Assembly: GCA_947474065.1 (NCBI GenBank)
Contig: CANJHD010000002.1
Span: forward strand, 37,659-101,658
Length of the DNA: 64,000 nt
Direction of reading: 5' to 3'
From: Planctomycetaceae bacterium
GTDB taxonomy: Bacteria; Planctomycetota; Phycisphaerae; Phycisphaerales; SM1A02
Shown here: positions 41,203-50,289 of the stretch, piece after piece
Position numbering within the stretch: position 1 is the stretch's first letter
Layout: every line of letters begins with the position of its first letter
The notes under the pieces: generated by a model
The model's input: the letters and a program-made list of their open reading frames with translations, nothing else
What the model was told of the DNA's origin: nothing
The model's database searches: none
Translations under genes and position numbers: made by a program

Positions 41203-42735
41203 ATGGAACGCACTACTTGCACGTTCGGCACTGATGTTGCCGCCGTCACTCGCCAACCTCACACGACCGTCTTGGCACGCACCGCTAGCAGCGCCTGCTG
41301 CCTAATGATTCTCGCCGCATGCAGCACTCGCCCTGGGCCTTCGGTTTCCGAAGTCGCCCCTGCACTCGATGCGCGCGTTGGTCAAACTGATGGCACGATC
41401 GCCGACGCGCTCGCATCACCATGGGCGACGCCAAGCGATGCATGGGATGGCCGCGCACCACTCACCGCCGAAACGGCTGTCCGTTGTGCGCTCGTCAACA
41501 ACCGACAGTTGCGCCGGATATTTACCGAGATCGACCGACGCCGCGCCATCATGCGCGATTCACAGTTGCCGCCAAATCCAACTCTCAACATGGCGATCGG
41601 CGCGCCGCTCAGCATGGGCTCCGTTCCGATTTTGGCAATGCTTGGACAACAAGTGGACTGGCTCTGGAAACGCGATGCCATCATTGGCGACGCGAACTCT
41701 CAGCTTCGCGCGCTGATCTTTGAATCAGCAGCCACATTAGTCGCCACCGTGGTTGAAGTGCGGACTGCCTACATCGAAACCGCCTCCGCCATTGAGATTG
41801 CAGAACTGGCGCAGCGCGACTACGCGGTTGCTGAACGTGTCTTGGGTGCAGACGAGGCGAGCTTTACGGCCGGTGACGGCCGGCGCGCCGTAGTCAATCA
41901 AGCGCGCATGAACGCAGCCGAAGCACAGAACCGCGTGATGGACGCGCACATGGCGCTCGTCTATGCCAAGACTCGACTTTTAGAAGCCATCGGGCGCGGC
42001 GACCAAGGAATTGATTGGACCGTAGCAGACAGTACCGCGCTCACTGCGCGCCACGCATGTGGAATCGAACCACCGTCCCAGCCAGATGATGAAATCGCCC
42101 TGCAGGAACTTGTTCGCGCTCGCCGCTTGGACCTCCGCGCCGCTGCCGCGCGTGTTGATGGCATGCAGTCACGCGTGGCGCTCGCGATGGCAAATCGTTG
42201 GCCAACATTGATGCTCGGCGGCGGATGGGAGCAAGACATGGAAGGCGATCAGGCGGTCATGTTCAATTTGGAATCATCGATCCCGCTCTTTAACCAAGGT
42301 AACTTTCGAGTCGACGCTGCAATGGCAGAGCTTGAAATCGCCCGCATGGACGAAGATCGACTCTGGCAGCGCGCGGTGATTGATACCCGCCGTGCGCTTA
42401 CTTTCGTTGCTGCATCAGAACATCACGCGGCAACGCTGCGCGACGGAACGCTGCGTAGCTTTGTAGCAAACAAAGAAATTCTCGCCAACAGCGTGTCTGT
42501 CGGAGATCGACCCGCCGTTGAGTTGTGGCGAAGCGAGCACCAAGAGAACCATGTGCGCATTCAGATCGCGCGTGCCGAGCGCGACCGAGCGCTCGCAGCA
42601 CTCGGCCTTGAACGCGCACTCGCCGGCACGCGGCTCCCCGCCGCTGGTCCGTCTGGCATGCCTGCCGTCGCTGGCATGGGATCAAGTAGCGGCGCATCCG
42701 ACTTTGAATTCACCGCATTGGAGACCATGGAATGA
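41203..42735 (+). CDS. TolC-family outer-membrane lipoprotein of ABC efflux operon
   Basis: Outer-membrane efflux channel of 510 residues. A lipobox (MILAAC) follows a hydrophobic stretch, and an OEP layout of long helices is visible: LTAETAVRCALVNNRQLRRIF, LALANRWPTLML-type strands, and a second helical repeat from RMDEDRLWQRAVIDTRRALTF. The ATG at 41203 is chosen because GGAG lies six bases upstream. Its stop overlaps the adaptor start by four bases. It should complete the tripartite system with the adaptor and the ABC/FtsX pump encoded downstream. Confidence 0.86.
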   Translation: MERTTCTFGTDVAAVTRQPHTTVLARTASSACCLMILAACSTRPGPSVSEVAPALDARVGQTDGTIADALASPWATPSDAWDGRAPLTAETAVRCALVNNRQLRRIFTEIDRRRAIMRDSQLPPNPTLNMAIGAPLSMGSVPILAMLGQQVDWLWKRDAIIGDANSQLRALIFESAATLVATVVEVRTAYIETASAIEIAELAQRDYAVAERVLGADEASFTAGDGRRAVVNQARMNAAEAQNRVMDAHMALVYAKTRLLEAIGRGDQGIDWTVADSTALTARHACGIEPPSQPDDEIALQELVRARRLDLRAAAARVDGMQSRVALAMANRWPTLMLGGGWEQDMEGDQAVMFNLESSIPLFNQGNFRVDAAMAELEIARMDEDRLWQRAVIDTRRALTFVAASEHHAATLRDGTLRSFVANKEILANSVSVGDRPAVELWRSEHQENHVRIQIARAERDRALAALGLERALAGTRLPAAGPSGMPAVAGMGSSSGASDFEFTALETME

Positions 42736-44033
42736 ATAGCAGCATCCCGTATCCGCCTCGCCGCACACTGACTCGCATCGTCCTGCCGCTATTACTCGCC
42801 ACTGCATCAGCGGGAACACTTCTATGGACTGGCTGGCGTTCGTTCTTCCCTGTCCCTGTTGTGGATGTTGTTCCAGTTTCGCTGCGCGCGTCGTCCACGA
42901 ACGGAACAACTTCTAGCAGCAATGATTCCCCCGCCACGCCAACCACCAAGCGCGAAGGCGCTGCCGTACAAGCGCCAGGCTGGATTGAGCCATCGCCATT
43001 TCCAGTGATGGTTCCGGCATTGACGCCAGGCGTAGTGCGCACTGTTCTCGTCTCGGAAGGCGAGCGCGTCGAAGCCGGTCAAGTACTCGTAGAGATGAAC
43101 GATGAAGAGCAACGCATCGGCGTGCGTTTGGCAGAGGCAGCTCTTGCAGAAACCCGCGCCAAACGCCGCGAGATGGAAGATGAACTCTCCAGAAAGTCGC
43201 GCCTTGTTGAAAGCGGCGCCGCAAGTGCTGGCGAAGTCTCTCGCCTCAACATTCGCATTGATGCCATGCGCGCCGCGGAAGAAGGCGCGGATGCAGAGCG
43301 AGCGTTGCGTGCCCTGATACTCGAACGAACAAAGGTGCGCGCACCCGTTGCAGGGGTCGTCATGGCACGCCTTGCAGTGCCCGGCATGATTGGCGGCGGC
43401 ATGCAAGATGGCAAGCCGCTCATAGAACTCTATGACCCTTCGCAACTGCAGGTGCGTGCCGATGTACCGCTCGCAGATGCTGGTCGCATTGCCATCGGTG
43501 ACCGTGCTGAAGTAACGGTCGATGTGCTTCCAGACCGCACATTCCGTGCCGAGATCATCCGCGTTGTCCACCAAGCGGATATTGCCAAGAACACGGTGCA
43601 GGCCAAGGTGCGAATCATTGACCCTGACGCCGCCCTAAAACCCGAAATGCTTGCACGCGTCAAGTTGTTTCCACAGATGGGCGGTCGTAGCGGATCCACG
43701 AACGCACCTGCTGGAAGTAGCAGCGCAGATACCGCATCACCTGAACAAGGAACCTTCTGGATACGTGAAGATTGCGTTGACAATCGTTCGAATCCACCGT
43801 CGGTTCTACTGATTGCCGGCCTCGAAGATGGACGCGGAACTCTTGAGCGTCGTACCGTCGGTGCAATCGGCGACGTCGATCACGGCTGGCGCTCCGTAGC
43901 CAGCGGACTACGAGCAGGCGACATGGCTGTCCGCGCACCCGCCTCTGCACCAAATCCTGGAACACGCGTTCGTATCACGGAATCTTGGCGCGAAGCCACC
44001 AGCGCGGAAGGAGCACAACATGGCCACCATTGA
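42732..44033 (+). CDS. Periplasmic adaptor (MFP) of ABC efflux operon
   Basis: HlyD/MacA-like adaptor of 433 residues. An N-terminal helix (about 15-35) precedes a Ser/Thr-rich linker, the lipoyl half VVRTVLVSEGERVEAGQVL, a coiled coil (about 120-200), the second lipoyl half (VRAPVAGVVMARLAVPG) and a beta-barrel (LQVRADVPLADAGRIAIGD). The C-terminus ends in AQHGHH, a possible metal-binding tail. It overlaps both neighbours (4 and 14 bases), so all components are translated together. With the ABC ATPase and two FtsX permeases it forms a MacAB-like arrangement split over several chains. Confidence 0.88.
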   Translation: MNSSIPYPPRRTLTRIVLPLLLATASAGTLLWTGWRSFFPVPVVDVVPVSLRASSTNGTTSSSNDSPATPTTKREGAAVQAPGWIEPSPFPVMVPALTPGVVRTVLVSEGERVEAGQVLVEMNDEEQRIGVRLAEAALAETRAKRREMEDELSRKSRLVESGAASAGEVSRLNIRIDAMRAAEEGADAERALRALILERTKVRAPVAGVVMARLAVPGMIGGGMQDGKPLIELYDPSQLQVRADVPLADAGRIAIGDRAEVTVDVLPDRTFRAEIIRVVHQADIAKNTVQAKVRIIDPDAALKPEMLARVKLFPQMGGRSGSTNAPAGSSSADTASPEQGTFWIREDCVDNRSNPPSVLLIAGLEDGRGTLERRTVGAIGDVDHGWRSVASGLRAGDMAVRAPASAPNPGTRVRITESWREATSAEGAQHGHH

Positions 44034-44769
44034 ATGCCGACATCTTCGCAAGGACTATCGGCGCGGCGAGGAAGTCATAAAGACGCTGCAGGATGTTGAT
44101 ATCGACATTCACAGCGGGAGTTTCGTCGCACTGATGGGACCATCAGGAAGCGGAAAGACGACACTTCTCAATCTGCTTGCCGGCATCGATCGACCCACTG
44201 GAGGAACGATCTCTATCGGCGGCACTGACATCGGCACGCTCGGAAGAAATGCATTGGCCGCATGGCGTAGCGCCAATGTTGGATACATCTTCCAGCTCTA
44301 CAACCTTGTACCTGTACTTACCGCGTATGAAAATGTGGAGTTGCCGCTGTTGCTTCATGCACTCTCGGGAAAGGAACGCCACCAGCGCGTGAGCGAGGCA
44401 CTTGAGTTAGTCGGGTTGGCAGACCGCTCTTCGCACTATCCGCGCCAGTTGTCTGGCGGGCAAGAACAGCGCGTTGCTATCGCCCGCGCCATTGTCACGC
44501 GCCCAACGCTGATCCTTGCCGATGAACCAACCGGCGACCTTGACCGAAGCAGTGCCGTACAGGTGATGGACCTCTTAGTTCGTTTGAACAAAGAACGCGG
44601 CCAGACGATTGTGATGGTTACGCATGATGCATCTACCGCCGCTCGCGCCGACCGCATTGTGTATCTCGAAAAGGGTCAGATCATTGATGCCGCACAGATG
44701 GAAGCCGTTGCACGCGCTGCGCGCTCTGAGCAGGTCAACCGGCACGCGCCAACAGAGGCGCCACGATGA
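44020..44769 (+). CDS. ABC ATPase, LolD/MacB family
   Basis: Cytoplasmic ATPase of 249 residues. Walker A GPSGSGKTT is near residue 40, signature LSGGQEQRVAIARAI near 145 and Walker B LILADEPTGDLD near 165, with the MacB/LolD-type stretch RSANVGYIFQLYNLVPVL before the Q-loop. It powers the two FtsX-type permeases encoded directly downstream. ATGA overlap with the next gene. The family is used for lipoprotein sorting, antibiotic and peptide efflux; the TolC/adaptor context favours export across both membranes. Confidence 0.92.
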   Translation: MATIECRHLRKDYRRGEEVIKTLQDVDIDIHSGSFVALMGPSGSGKTTLLNLLAGIDRPTGGTISIGGTDIGTLGRNALAAWRSANVGYIFQLYNLVPVLTAYENVELPLLLHALSGKERHQRVSEALELVGLADRSSHYPRQLSGGQEQRVAIARAIVTRPTLILADEPTGDLDRSSAVQVMDLLVRLNKERGQTIVMVTHDASTAARADRIVYLEKGQIIDAAQMEAVARAARSEQVNRHAPTEAPR

Positions 44770-45926
44770 ATTCCTTCCTTCGCACCGTCCCATTCACTTG
44801 GAAAAATCTTGTCCGACGACCACTTCGCACAGGCCTGACTATCGCAGGCATAGCAGTTGCAACATTTCTATTCTCATTCGTTGAGAGCATGCGCGACGGC
44901 GTTCATCGCGCCACTGATGCCGGCGCTGCCGAGACGCGTCTTGTCGTCTACAGAAAGAACCGCTTCTGCCCATTTGCTAGCCAACTACCACAGAGTTACC
45001 AACGATCAATTCTTCGGATCGACGGCGTGAAGTCTGCAGTGCCGATCAAGATCGTCGTCAACAACTGCCGTGCGTCACTTGATGTAGTGACATTCCGAGG
45101 AGTCCCGGACGAGGGCTATTTGCAGGAGCACATTGCCAAAGCACAGCTCCTCTCGGGCTCAGTCAGTGATTGGCAAACCCGAGGCGACGCCGTGCTTGTT
45201 GGATCTGCGCTTGCTGATCGGCGCCGATTGCGCGCCGGGGATCGATTCGATGCCGCTGGGATCCGAAGTTGGGTCGCCGGTGTGTTTACAAGCGATGACG
45301 CACAAGATCGCAATGTTGCATATGCGCACCTTGGATTTCTGCAAGAGACTGCGCAGCGCGGCGGCACGGGCGGCATCGTCACGCAATTCAATGTTGAGGT
45401 GAACGACCCATCCAAGATGGAACAAGTAGCCGCGGCGATTGACGAAGCATTCGAACACGATCAATACCCCACTACCACTCGCCCAGAATCCGCATTTGTG
45501 GCTCGTGCAGCACGCGATGTGATTGTCTTAGTGAGTTTCGCAAGCGTTGTTGGCTGGGCAAGCTTGGCCGCCGTATTCGCCCTGATCGCTAACGCCATTG
45601 CCCTCGCCGTCCGCGACCGTATTCGCGACCACGCCATTCTGCAGACGCTCGGATGGACCGGCACTGACATCGCATGGATGGTTGTCATGGAAGCAACCAT
45701 GCTTGGGGCCACCGGCGGTGCCATTGGGGCAATTGGCGCACACACCGCTATCGCGCTGGCGCATCTCAACTTCACCATGGAAGGCGTATCCATCGAAGTC
45801 ACTACCAGCAACGCTGCGACACTCGCTGGTGTTCTCCTTGCAAGCGCGCTCGGTGCCGTGGCTGGTGTTGTTCCGGCGCTATCCGCTGCGCGCCGCGAAA
45901 TTGTCCAAGGATTCCGCACCGCGTAA
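44766..45926 (+). CDS. FtsX-like permease 1
   Basis: Permease of 386 residues with the MacB/FtsX layout: one N-terminal helix (TGLTIAGIAVATFLFSFVESM), a periplasmic domain of about 200 residues and three C-terminal helices (FASVVGWASLAAVFALIANAI; MVVMEATMLGATGGAIGAIGA; AGVLLASALGAVAGVVPALS). A run of conserved polar residues (RDRIRDHAILQTLGWT) links the helices to the ATPase, as in LolC/E. It pairs with a second FtsX-like permease encoded nine bases downstream. Confidence 0.87.
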   Translation: MNSFLRTVPFTWKNLVRRPLRTGLTIAGIAVATFLFSFVESMRDGVHRATDAGAAETRLVVYRKNRFCPFASQLPQSYQRSILRIDGVKSAVPIKIVVNNCRASLDVVTFRGVPDEGYLQEHIAKAQLLSGSVSDWQTRGDAVLVGSALADRRRLRAGDRFDAAGIRSWVAGVFTSDDAQDRNVAYAHLGFLQETAQRGGTGGIVTQFNVEVNDPSKMEQVAAAIDEAFEHDQYPTTTRPESAFVARAARDVIVLVSFASVVGWASLAAVFALIANAIALAVRDRIRDHAILQTLGWTGTDIAWMVVMEATMLGATGGAIGAIGAHTAIALAHLNFTMEGVSIEVTTSNAATLAGVLLASALGAVAGVVPALSAARREIVQGFRTA

Positions 45927-45934
45927 GGATAATC

Positions 45935-47155
45935 ATGCTCAGATTTCTTCCTACCTCCTATGCGGCGCGCAATCTTGGGCGCAGTCCAACACGGCTGATG
46001 CTTTCCGTTGGCGGTGCTGCGCTCGTTGCAATTCTTTCGATGGCCGGTGCTGGTTTCGCCATCGGAATGTCCAACGCGCTGCGTGCCAGCGGGTACGAAC
46101 GCAACGTGGTTCTCCTAGGCGCTGGAAGCGAAGAGAGCGTCGAGCGCAGTGAAATCACCCCATCATCAGCGGGAGTTGTAGCCGCCAGCCTCAGTGGCAT
46201 TGCCACACTTGACGGTCGACCACTCGCTAGCCCAGAGATCAACGTCGCTTTGTCCGTGGTTCTTCGCAGCGGTGACAGCGCTACTCATTCCGCAAGCGAC
46301 GCAGCCGATCACATCGGCCTCGTTCGCGGCATCACACCTGTGGCGTTCATCGTTCACCCACAGGCGCGACTTGTTGCAGGGCGCGCGCCACAGCCTGGCG
46401 CAAATGAGGTTGCACTCGGCGCAAGTGCAGCCCGTTCCGCAGGAATCAATCCAGACGCGCTCGCCACCATGCTTACCGACACAGGGAGCGGCGGCCAAGA
46501 AGTCATCGTTGACACTCGACCATTCCGTGTCGTTGGGCTCATTCGCGCGCCTGGCACTGTGATCGATGGCGAAACATGGATGCCACTCAGCGACGCGCTC
46601 GTACTCACGCAGCGCGAAACGATTTCCGCCGTCATCATCACGCTCACTCCAGACGCAAGCACATCCGACGTGGCTGACTTCGCACAAAGACGCATTGATC
46701 TCGAACTAAGCGCGATTTCCGAACCCGCCTACTACGCATCGCAAAGCGCCTTCTACCGCCCAGTGCGCATCATGGTGCTTGCAAGCTCGGTGCTCGTTGC
46801 ATTAGGCGCACTGCTTGGCGGGCTGAACACCATGTATGCCGCGTTCGCAAGCCGCGTTCGCGAAATCGGTATGTTGCAGGTACTTGGTTTCACGCGCAGT
46901 GCAGTCGTATTCAGTCTGCTACAAGAAAGTCTGATCGCGTCCATGACCGGCACACTTGTTGCCGTCATCATTGCAATTCTGTTCCTTGATGGCATTGCCA
47001 TTCAATTTTCCATGGGGACCTTTGGCATCAAGATCGACGAATTCGTCGTAGCCATCGGACTAGTCACTGGGCTCTTCGTCGGGGCTGCCGGCTGCGTGGT
47101 GCCGGCTATCCGTTGTCTCCGGCTGCCACTTCCATCCGCACTCAAGTCTGATTGA
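45935..47155 (+). CDS. FtsX-like permease 2
   Basis: Second permease subunit, 406 residues. N-terminal helix (LMLSVGGAALVAILSMAGAGFAI), a periplasmic domain around 180 residues long, then three helices (LASSVLVALGALLGGLNTMYA; ESLIASMTGTLVAVIIAI; VVAIGLVTGLFVGAAGCVV) with the coupling segment SRVREIGMLQVLGFTR. AAGGA lies six bases before ATG 45935; a longer open frame starting inside permease 1 is rejected. Two unlike FtsX permeases with one ATPase resemble the LolCDE plan, but the TolC and adaptor indicate efflux rather than lipoprotein sorting. Confidence 0.88.
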   Translation: MLRFLPTSYAARNLGRSPTRLMLSVGGAALVAILSMAGAGFAIGMSNALRASGYERNVVLLGAGSEESVERSEITPSSAGVVAASLSGIATLDGRPLASPEINVALSVVLRSGDSATHSASDAADHIGLVRGITPVAFIVHPQARLVAGRAPQPGANEVALGASAARSAGINPDALATMLTDTGSGGQEVIVDTRPFRVVGLIRAPGTVIDGETWMPLSDALVLTQRETISAVIITLTPDASTSDVADFAQRRIDLELSAISEPAYYASQSAFYRPVRIMVLASSVLVALGALLGGLNTMYAAFASRVREIGMLQVLGFTRSAVVFSLLQESLIASMTGTLVAVIIAILFLDGIAIQFSMGTFGIKIDEFVVAIGLVTGLFVGAAGCVVPAIRCLRLPLPSALKSD

Positions 47156-47219
47156 CGTGATTTCTTCAACACTCACAGCAGTTACATCACTATCTTCTCA
47201 ACACAAAGGATCTAACTCG

Positions 47220-47765
47220 ATGAACAACTCAATCACCACCGCACTTCGATTCACCGCCGCGCTTGTCAGTTTCACACTGGCAACCACGGCCATTGTTGCA
47301 TGCAATGACACTCCTGAACCACCCGCGAAGGCGCCATCCACCATTCCTGCCGGCCTAATCACCAAAGGTCCAGCAGCTGGAACCGGAGTCAGCGCTGTGA
47401 AGGTCACATCAAAGCAAGGTGACACCATTACGCTCGTCGGTCGCATTGGCGGAAGCGAAGAGCCCTTCGGTGCTGATCGCGCGGTCTTCACCATCGTGGA
47501 CCCCGCGCTGAAAAGCTGCGCGGATGCTGGCGATCCAGGGCACTGCGAGACACCTTGGGATTACTGCTGCGAGGACCGCGCTTCCCTGAAACGCAGCACA
47601 GCAACCATTGAGATCGCCGGTCCTGACGGCCGTCCCCTCAAAGTCGCGCTGCGCGGAGTCTCTGGTCTCGACCCGCTTGCAACGGTTGCCGTCACTGGCA
47701 CCGTGATCGAACAGAATGACGCTGGTGTGCTCGTTGTGCGTGCAACAAAAATTGAGATCCGTTGA
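47220..47765 (+). CDS. Lipoprotein with Cys-rich segment, end of efflux operon
   Basis: Lipoprotein of 181 residues (lipobox AIVAC, Cys28). The mature part is a beta-rich domain (TITLVGRIGGSEEPFGADRAVF ... LATVAVTGTVIEQNDAGVLVVRATKIEIR) like an OB-type fold, interrupted by a Cys cluster (CADAGDPGHCETPWDYCCED). The conserved-looking WDYCCE segment suggests a metal or disulfide site. The ATG at 47220 is chosen after AAAGGATC; the longer frame to 47157 lacks a signal. It follows permease 2 closely and may collect substrate for the pump or regulate it. Family name not known to me. Confidence 0.7.
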   Translation: MNNSITTALRFTAALVSFTLATTAIVACNDTPEPPAKAPSTIPAGLITKGPAAGTGVSAVKVTSKQGDTITLVGRIGGSEEPFGADRAVFTIVDPALKSCADAGDPGHCETPWDYCCEDRASLKRSTATIEIAGPDGRPLKVALRGVSGLDPLATVAVTGTVIEQNDAGVLVVRATKIEIR

Positions 47766-47808
47766 CGGCAGTCAATCTCAGCGAACGAACAGCAGGAGCG
47801 TTACCCCG

Positions 47809-48933
47809 TCAATGCCCAAACCAGCGCTGGCGAATTTGGTCAAGCGTCCCATTCTCGCGCAACGCAAGAATGGCAATATCAAACTTTTCTCGCAGGTCCG
47901 TGTTATCGCGGCGGAATGCAAATCCAAAGTGCCGGCGCTGAAAGAGCTCTCCAACGACCGCCACCGATACATCGGCGTGCTTCAAGTCGTAGTACTCCAG
48001 CGTTGCGCCATCGTCCACAACGGCGTCCACACGTTGTTCAGCCAGTGCCTTTGCCGCAGCATCCAGTGTGGGAAAGCGCACAACGTTGAGTTTGTGCTCT
48101 GAGCAGTACAGATCACCACCTCTGCCCTCTACGGTTCCAACAGTCTTTCCAGGCAAGTCCGCCGGCCCATGAACCTGTCGATGCATCGTGTTCGTTGTCA
48201 TCACACTTGTGACGCTCGATGTCAGATATGCAACCGTTGCCACACCAAAGAGCAACCAACCAGCTGCAATCAATCGACCAACCCACGGTGGAACCACCCC
48301 GCCTTTGTAAGTGGTCTTGCCAGTCACTGCCACAGAAACCACGTGATGCAGCGACTCTGCAAGCCCCTCGTGCAAGTGCGGAGTGAAGTCACGATCAAGC
48401 CGACGCAGTGTCACGAGCACTAAAAACGTCAAGACGATCAGCGCCGCTCCGCCCCAGGCAAGAGCACGAATATGCCCACCATCAACCAATCCATCAAACA
48501 AGCGCGACATCGAATTACTACCGTCCGACGACACCATCACCCTCAATCCCGCGTCTAGAAATGGCTGCGAGAAATCGACGCGCTTCAAGGCTTCGCTCGT
48601 TACCAGCGTATTCCCAACCCCAGCATCTACCTCACCGCTTGCGACTGCATCGATAAGTGCATTCACCGAAGGGTATTCGCGAAACTCCGGAAGCACCCGA
48701 GCATGAATAGATGACGCTTCGAACATCACTACCGCATAGCCAGTCCACTTCATAGCTGTATCGGGAATCGTAAATGGTTCGGCGGCAACCACTCCAACCT
48801 TGATTGCGCGCGGGGCTTCAAGCGGCGGGTCACCGATCGGCATTCCCTGCGCAGCATGCGCAGCGCAGATCAAACACACACCCATTGCTAGGTAAGCGAA
48901 CACGTGCCGATACGCCATGGATAACAGGTTCAT
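47809..48933 (-). CDS. GluR0-like ligand-gated ion channel (solute-binding domain split by channel)
   Basis: Membrane protein of 374 residues with the layout of prokaryotic ionotropic glutamate receptors. After a signal, lobe 1 of a periplasmic solute-binding fold (IKVGVVAAEPFTIPDTAMKW...VDAGVGNTLVTSEALKRVDF) is followed by TM1 (IRALAWGGAALIVLTFLVLV), a re-entrant pore region (SLHHVVSVAVTGKTTYKGG) and TM3 ending YLTSSVTSVMTT, comparable to SYTANLAAF of eukaryotic receptors. Lobe 2 of the binding fold then resumes. The TVGYG filter of GluR0 is absent. ATGs at 48933 and 48918 are both possible. Ligand and ion selectivity are unknown. Confidence 0.82.
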   Translation of the reverse strand: MNLLSMAYRHVFAYLAMGVCLICAAHAAQGMPIGDPPLEAPRAIKVGVVAAEPFTIPDTAMKWTGYAVVMFEASSIHARVLPEFREYPSVNALIDAVASGEVDAGVGNTLVTSEALKRVDFSQPFLDAGLRVMVSSDGSNSMSRLFDGLVDGGHIRALAWGGAALIVLTFLVLVTLRRLDRDFTPHLHEGLAESLHHVVSVAVTGKTTYKGGVVPPWVGRLIAAGWLLFGVATVAYLTSSVTSVMTTNTMHRQVHGPADLPGKTVGTVEGRGGDLYCSEHKLNVVRFPTLDAAAKALAEQRVDAVVDDGATLEYYDLKHADVSVAVVGELFQRRHFGFAFRRDNTDLREKFDIAILALRENGTLDQIRQRWFGH

Positions 48934-49006
48934 CGAACGGAACACTACGGCAACCGCGGAATCTGTGCCACTCGGCAAGGTGCAGCACGGCGGCATCTCG
49001 TCCGAC

Positions 49007-49822
49007 TCATCCACGCGGCACGATCACTGCCGCCATTCGCCCACTCCGCGCGCCGTCCCTTCGATAACTGAAAAACTCCCGCGGAGTCGACACTGTGCAC
49101 AGTTCTTCGCCATCAATGGACTCCATAGGAACGCCACTTGCGCGCAATTGCTCTCGCACCGCGCCGAAGCAATCAATGTGTTCCTTCCGACGGCTACCGC
49201 CAGCCGCCAATACGAATTCAAAGCCCACAGCTTGCGCAAACTCATTCGCTACATCAGGGCCAACCTCGTACACCTCACGCCCGATGCACGGTCCAATGGC
49301 AGCAACCATGCCACCCGCCCGCGTGCCACGCACTGCACACATTTCGCGGATCGCCTGCGGAACCACACCAGCAACAATGCCACGCCAGCCCGCATGAATT
49401 GCGCACGTGATGCCAGTCTCAGTGCACGCCACCAAAATCGGCACGCAGTCCGCAGTGCGAATGCATGGAGCCACGCGTCCATCAATGGCGAGCACCGCGT
49501 CCGCAGCAATCGTTGGCGTTCCGAAACGCTCATCGCCCTGGCAATGAAACACCGCACCCTCATGCACCTGCCGGACACGCACCATCTCTGCACGCGGAGC
49601 ACCGATGGCTTCCATAAGCCTGCGTGCGTTCTCCAGAATGTTGGCATCACTATCCGGCTCACCGGGCGCCTGCGCAACTCCGAGATTCATTGAATCAAAG
49701 GGCGCCAAACTCACGCCGCCATGACGCGTAGAGAATCCATGACGAAACCCTTCCGATGCCAGAAGCTGGCTTCGGTAGAACACCACCTCGTTTGACGCCA
49801 CGATGCGTTGCAGGTGAGCCAT
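49007..49822 (-). CDS. pgeF: Peptidoglycan editing factor / YfiH laccase-domain protein
   Basis: Cytoplasmic member of the YfiH/PgeF family, 271 residues, reported as a purine nucleoside phosphorylase-like or peptidoglycan-editing enzyme. The metal/active-site motifs are GFSTRHGGVS, RTADCVPILV (Cys) and CAIHAGWRG (His), with GPCIGREVYEVGPDV. The length matches the family. It is likely transcribed with the short P-type-ATPase-like gene 62 bases upstream and the GluR0-like gene 73 bases downstream, all on the same strand. Confidence 0.93.
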   Translation of the reverse strand: MAHLQRIVASNEVVFYRSQLLASEGFRHGFSTRHGGVSLAPFDSMNLGVAQAPGEPDSDANILENARRLMEAIGAPRAEMVRVRQVHEGAVFHCQGDERFGTPTIAADAVLAIDGRVAPCIRTADCVPILVACTETGITCAIHAGWRGIVAGVVPQAIREMCAVRGTRAGGMVAAIGPCIGREVYEVGPDVANEFAQAVGFEFVLAAGGSRRKEHIDCFGAVREQLRASGVPMESIDGEELCTVSTPREFFSYRRDGARSGRMAAVIVPRG

Positions 49823-49884
49823 GAATGAACGAACGATACGCGCCGTGCATCAAGTGCACTGCCGCGCGGCTCATGAAACCGCGC

Positions 49885-50196
49885 TCAACTGCCGTCCATG
49901 AGCACAGTGCCAGCAAACCGCCCATCGATAGCGGCGAGCAACATGTCATCCGTAGCAACCATCGGCGCAACAGGGGAAAGATCCACCCCATGCTCAAGGA
50001 GGAATTCCGGCGATCCAAGCAGCACGCGCGAGCCCGCCACCACGCCGACTGCACCGACCCCCGCGCGTTCGCAATTCACCGCATCCACCACCCGAATCAC
50101 CCGCACATCCGCCTCTCGCAGCAGGTCTTCCGCTGCCGGATGTCCCGATCCACACGCCACAGCCGCTACTGCACGCAGTAGGTCATTTTCACTCAT
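49885..50196 (-). CDS. Free-standing P-type ATPase N-domain-like small protein
   Basis: 103 residues matching the nucleotide-binding (N) domain of P1B ATPases and nothing else: an ACGSGHPAAEDLLREADVRV helix with the HP pair, AVGVVAGSRVLLGSPEFLLEHG (the V-x-x-G-x-x-x-L-x-G-x-x-x-F turn) and AAIDGRFAGTVLMDG, which in full pumps precedes the P-domain. The phosphorylation motif DKTGT, CPC and all membrane helices are missing, and a TGA follows DGS. It may be a remnant or a domesticated ATP-binding protein. The ATG at 50196 is chosen because the open frame upstream encodes no family sequence. Confidence 0.6.
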   Translation of the reverse strand: MSENDLLRAVAAVACGSGHPAAEDLLREADVRVIRVVDAVNCERAGVGAVGVVAGSRVLLGSPEFLLEHGVDLSPVAPMVATDDMLLAAIDGRFAGTVLMDGS

Positions 50197-50289
50197 CCAG
50201 CCAACTGTAAGAACGGTGATCACTGTTGAAGTGTAGGAAACCGGTGAAACCAACTTGCAACCACTAGTGTACACGGTATAGTACTGACC

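Noticed and set aside
45674..45934. Upstream extension of FtsX-like permease 2 inside permease 1
   Set aside because: Its translation is His/Arg/Cys-rich and unlike any permease; AAGGA plus ATG at 45935 gives a normal N-terminal helix.
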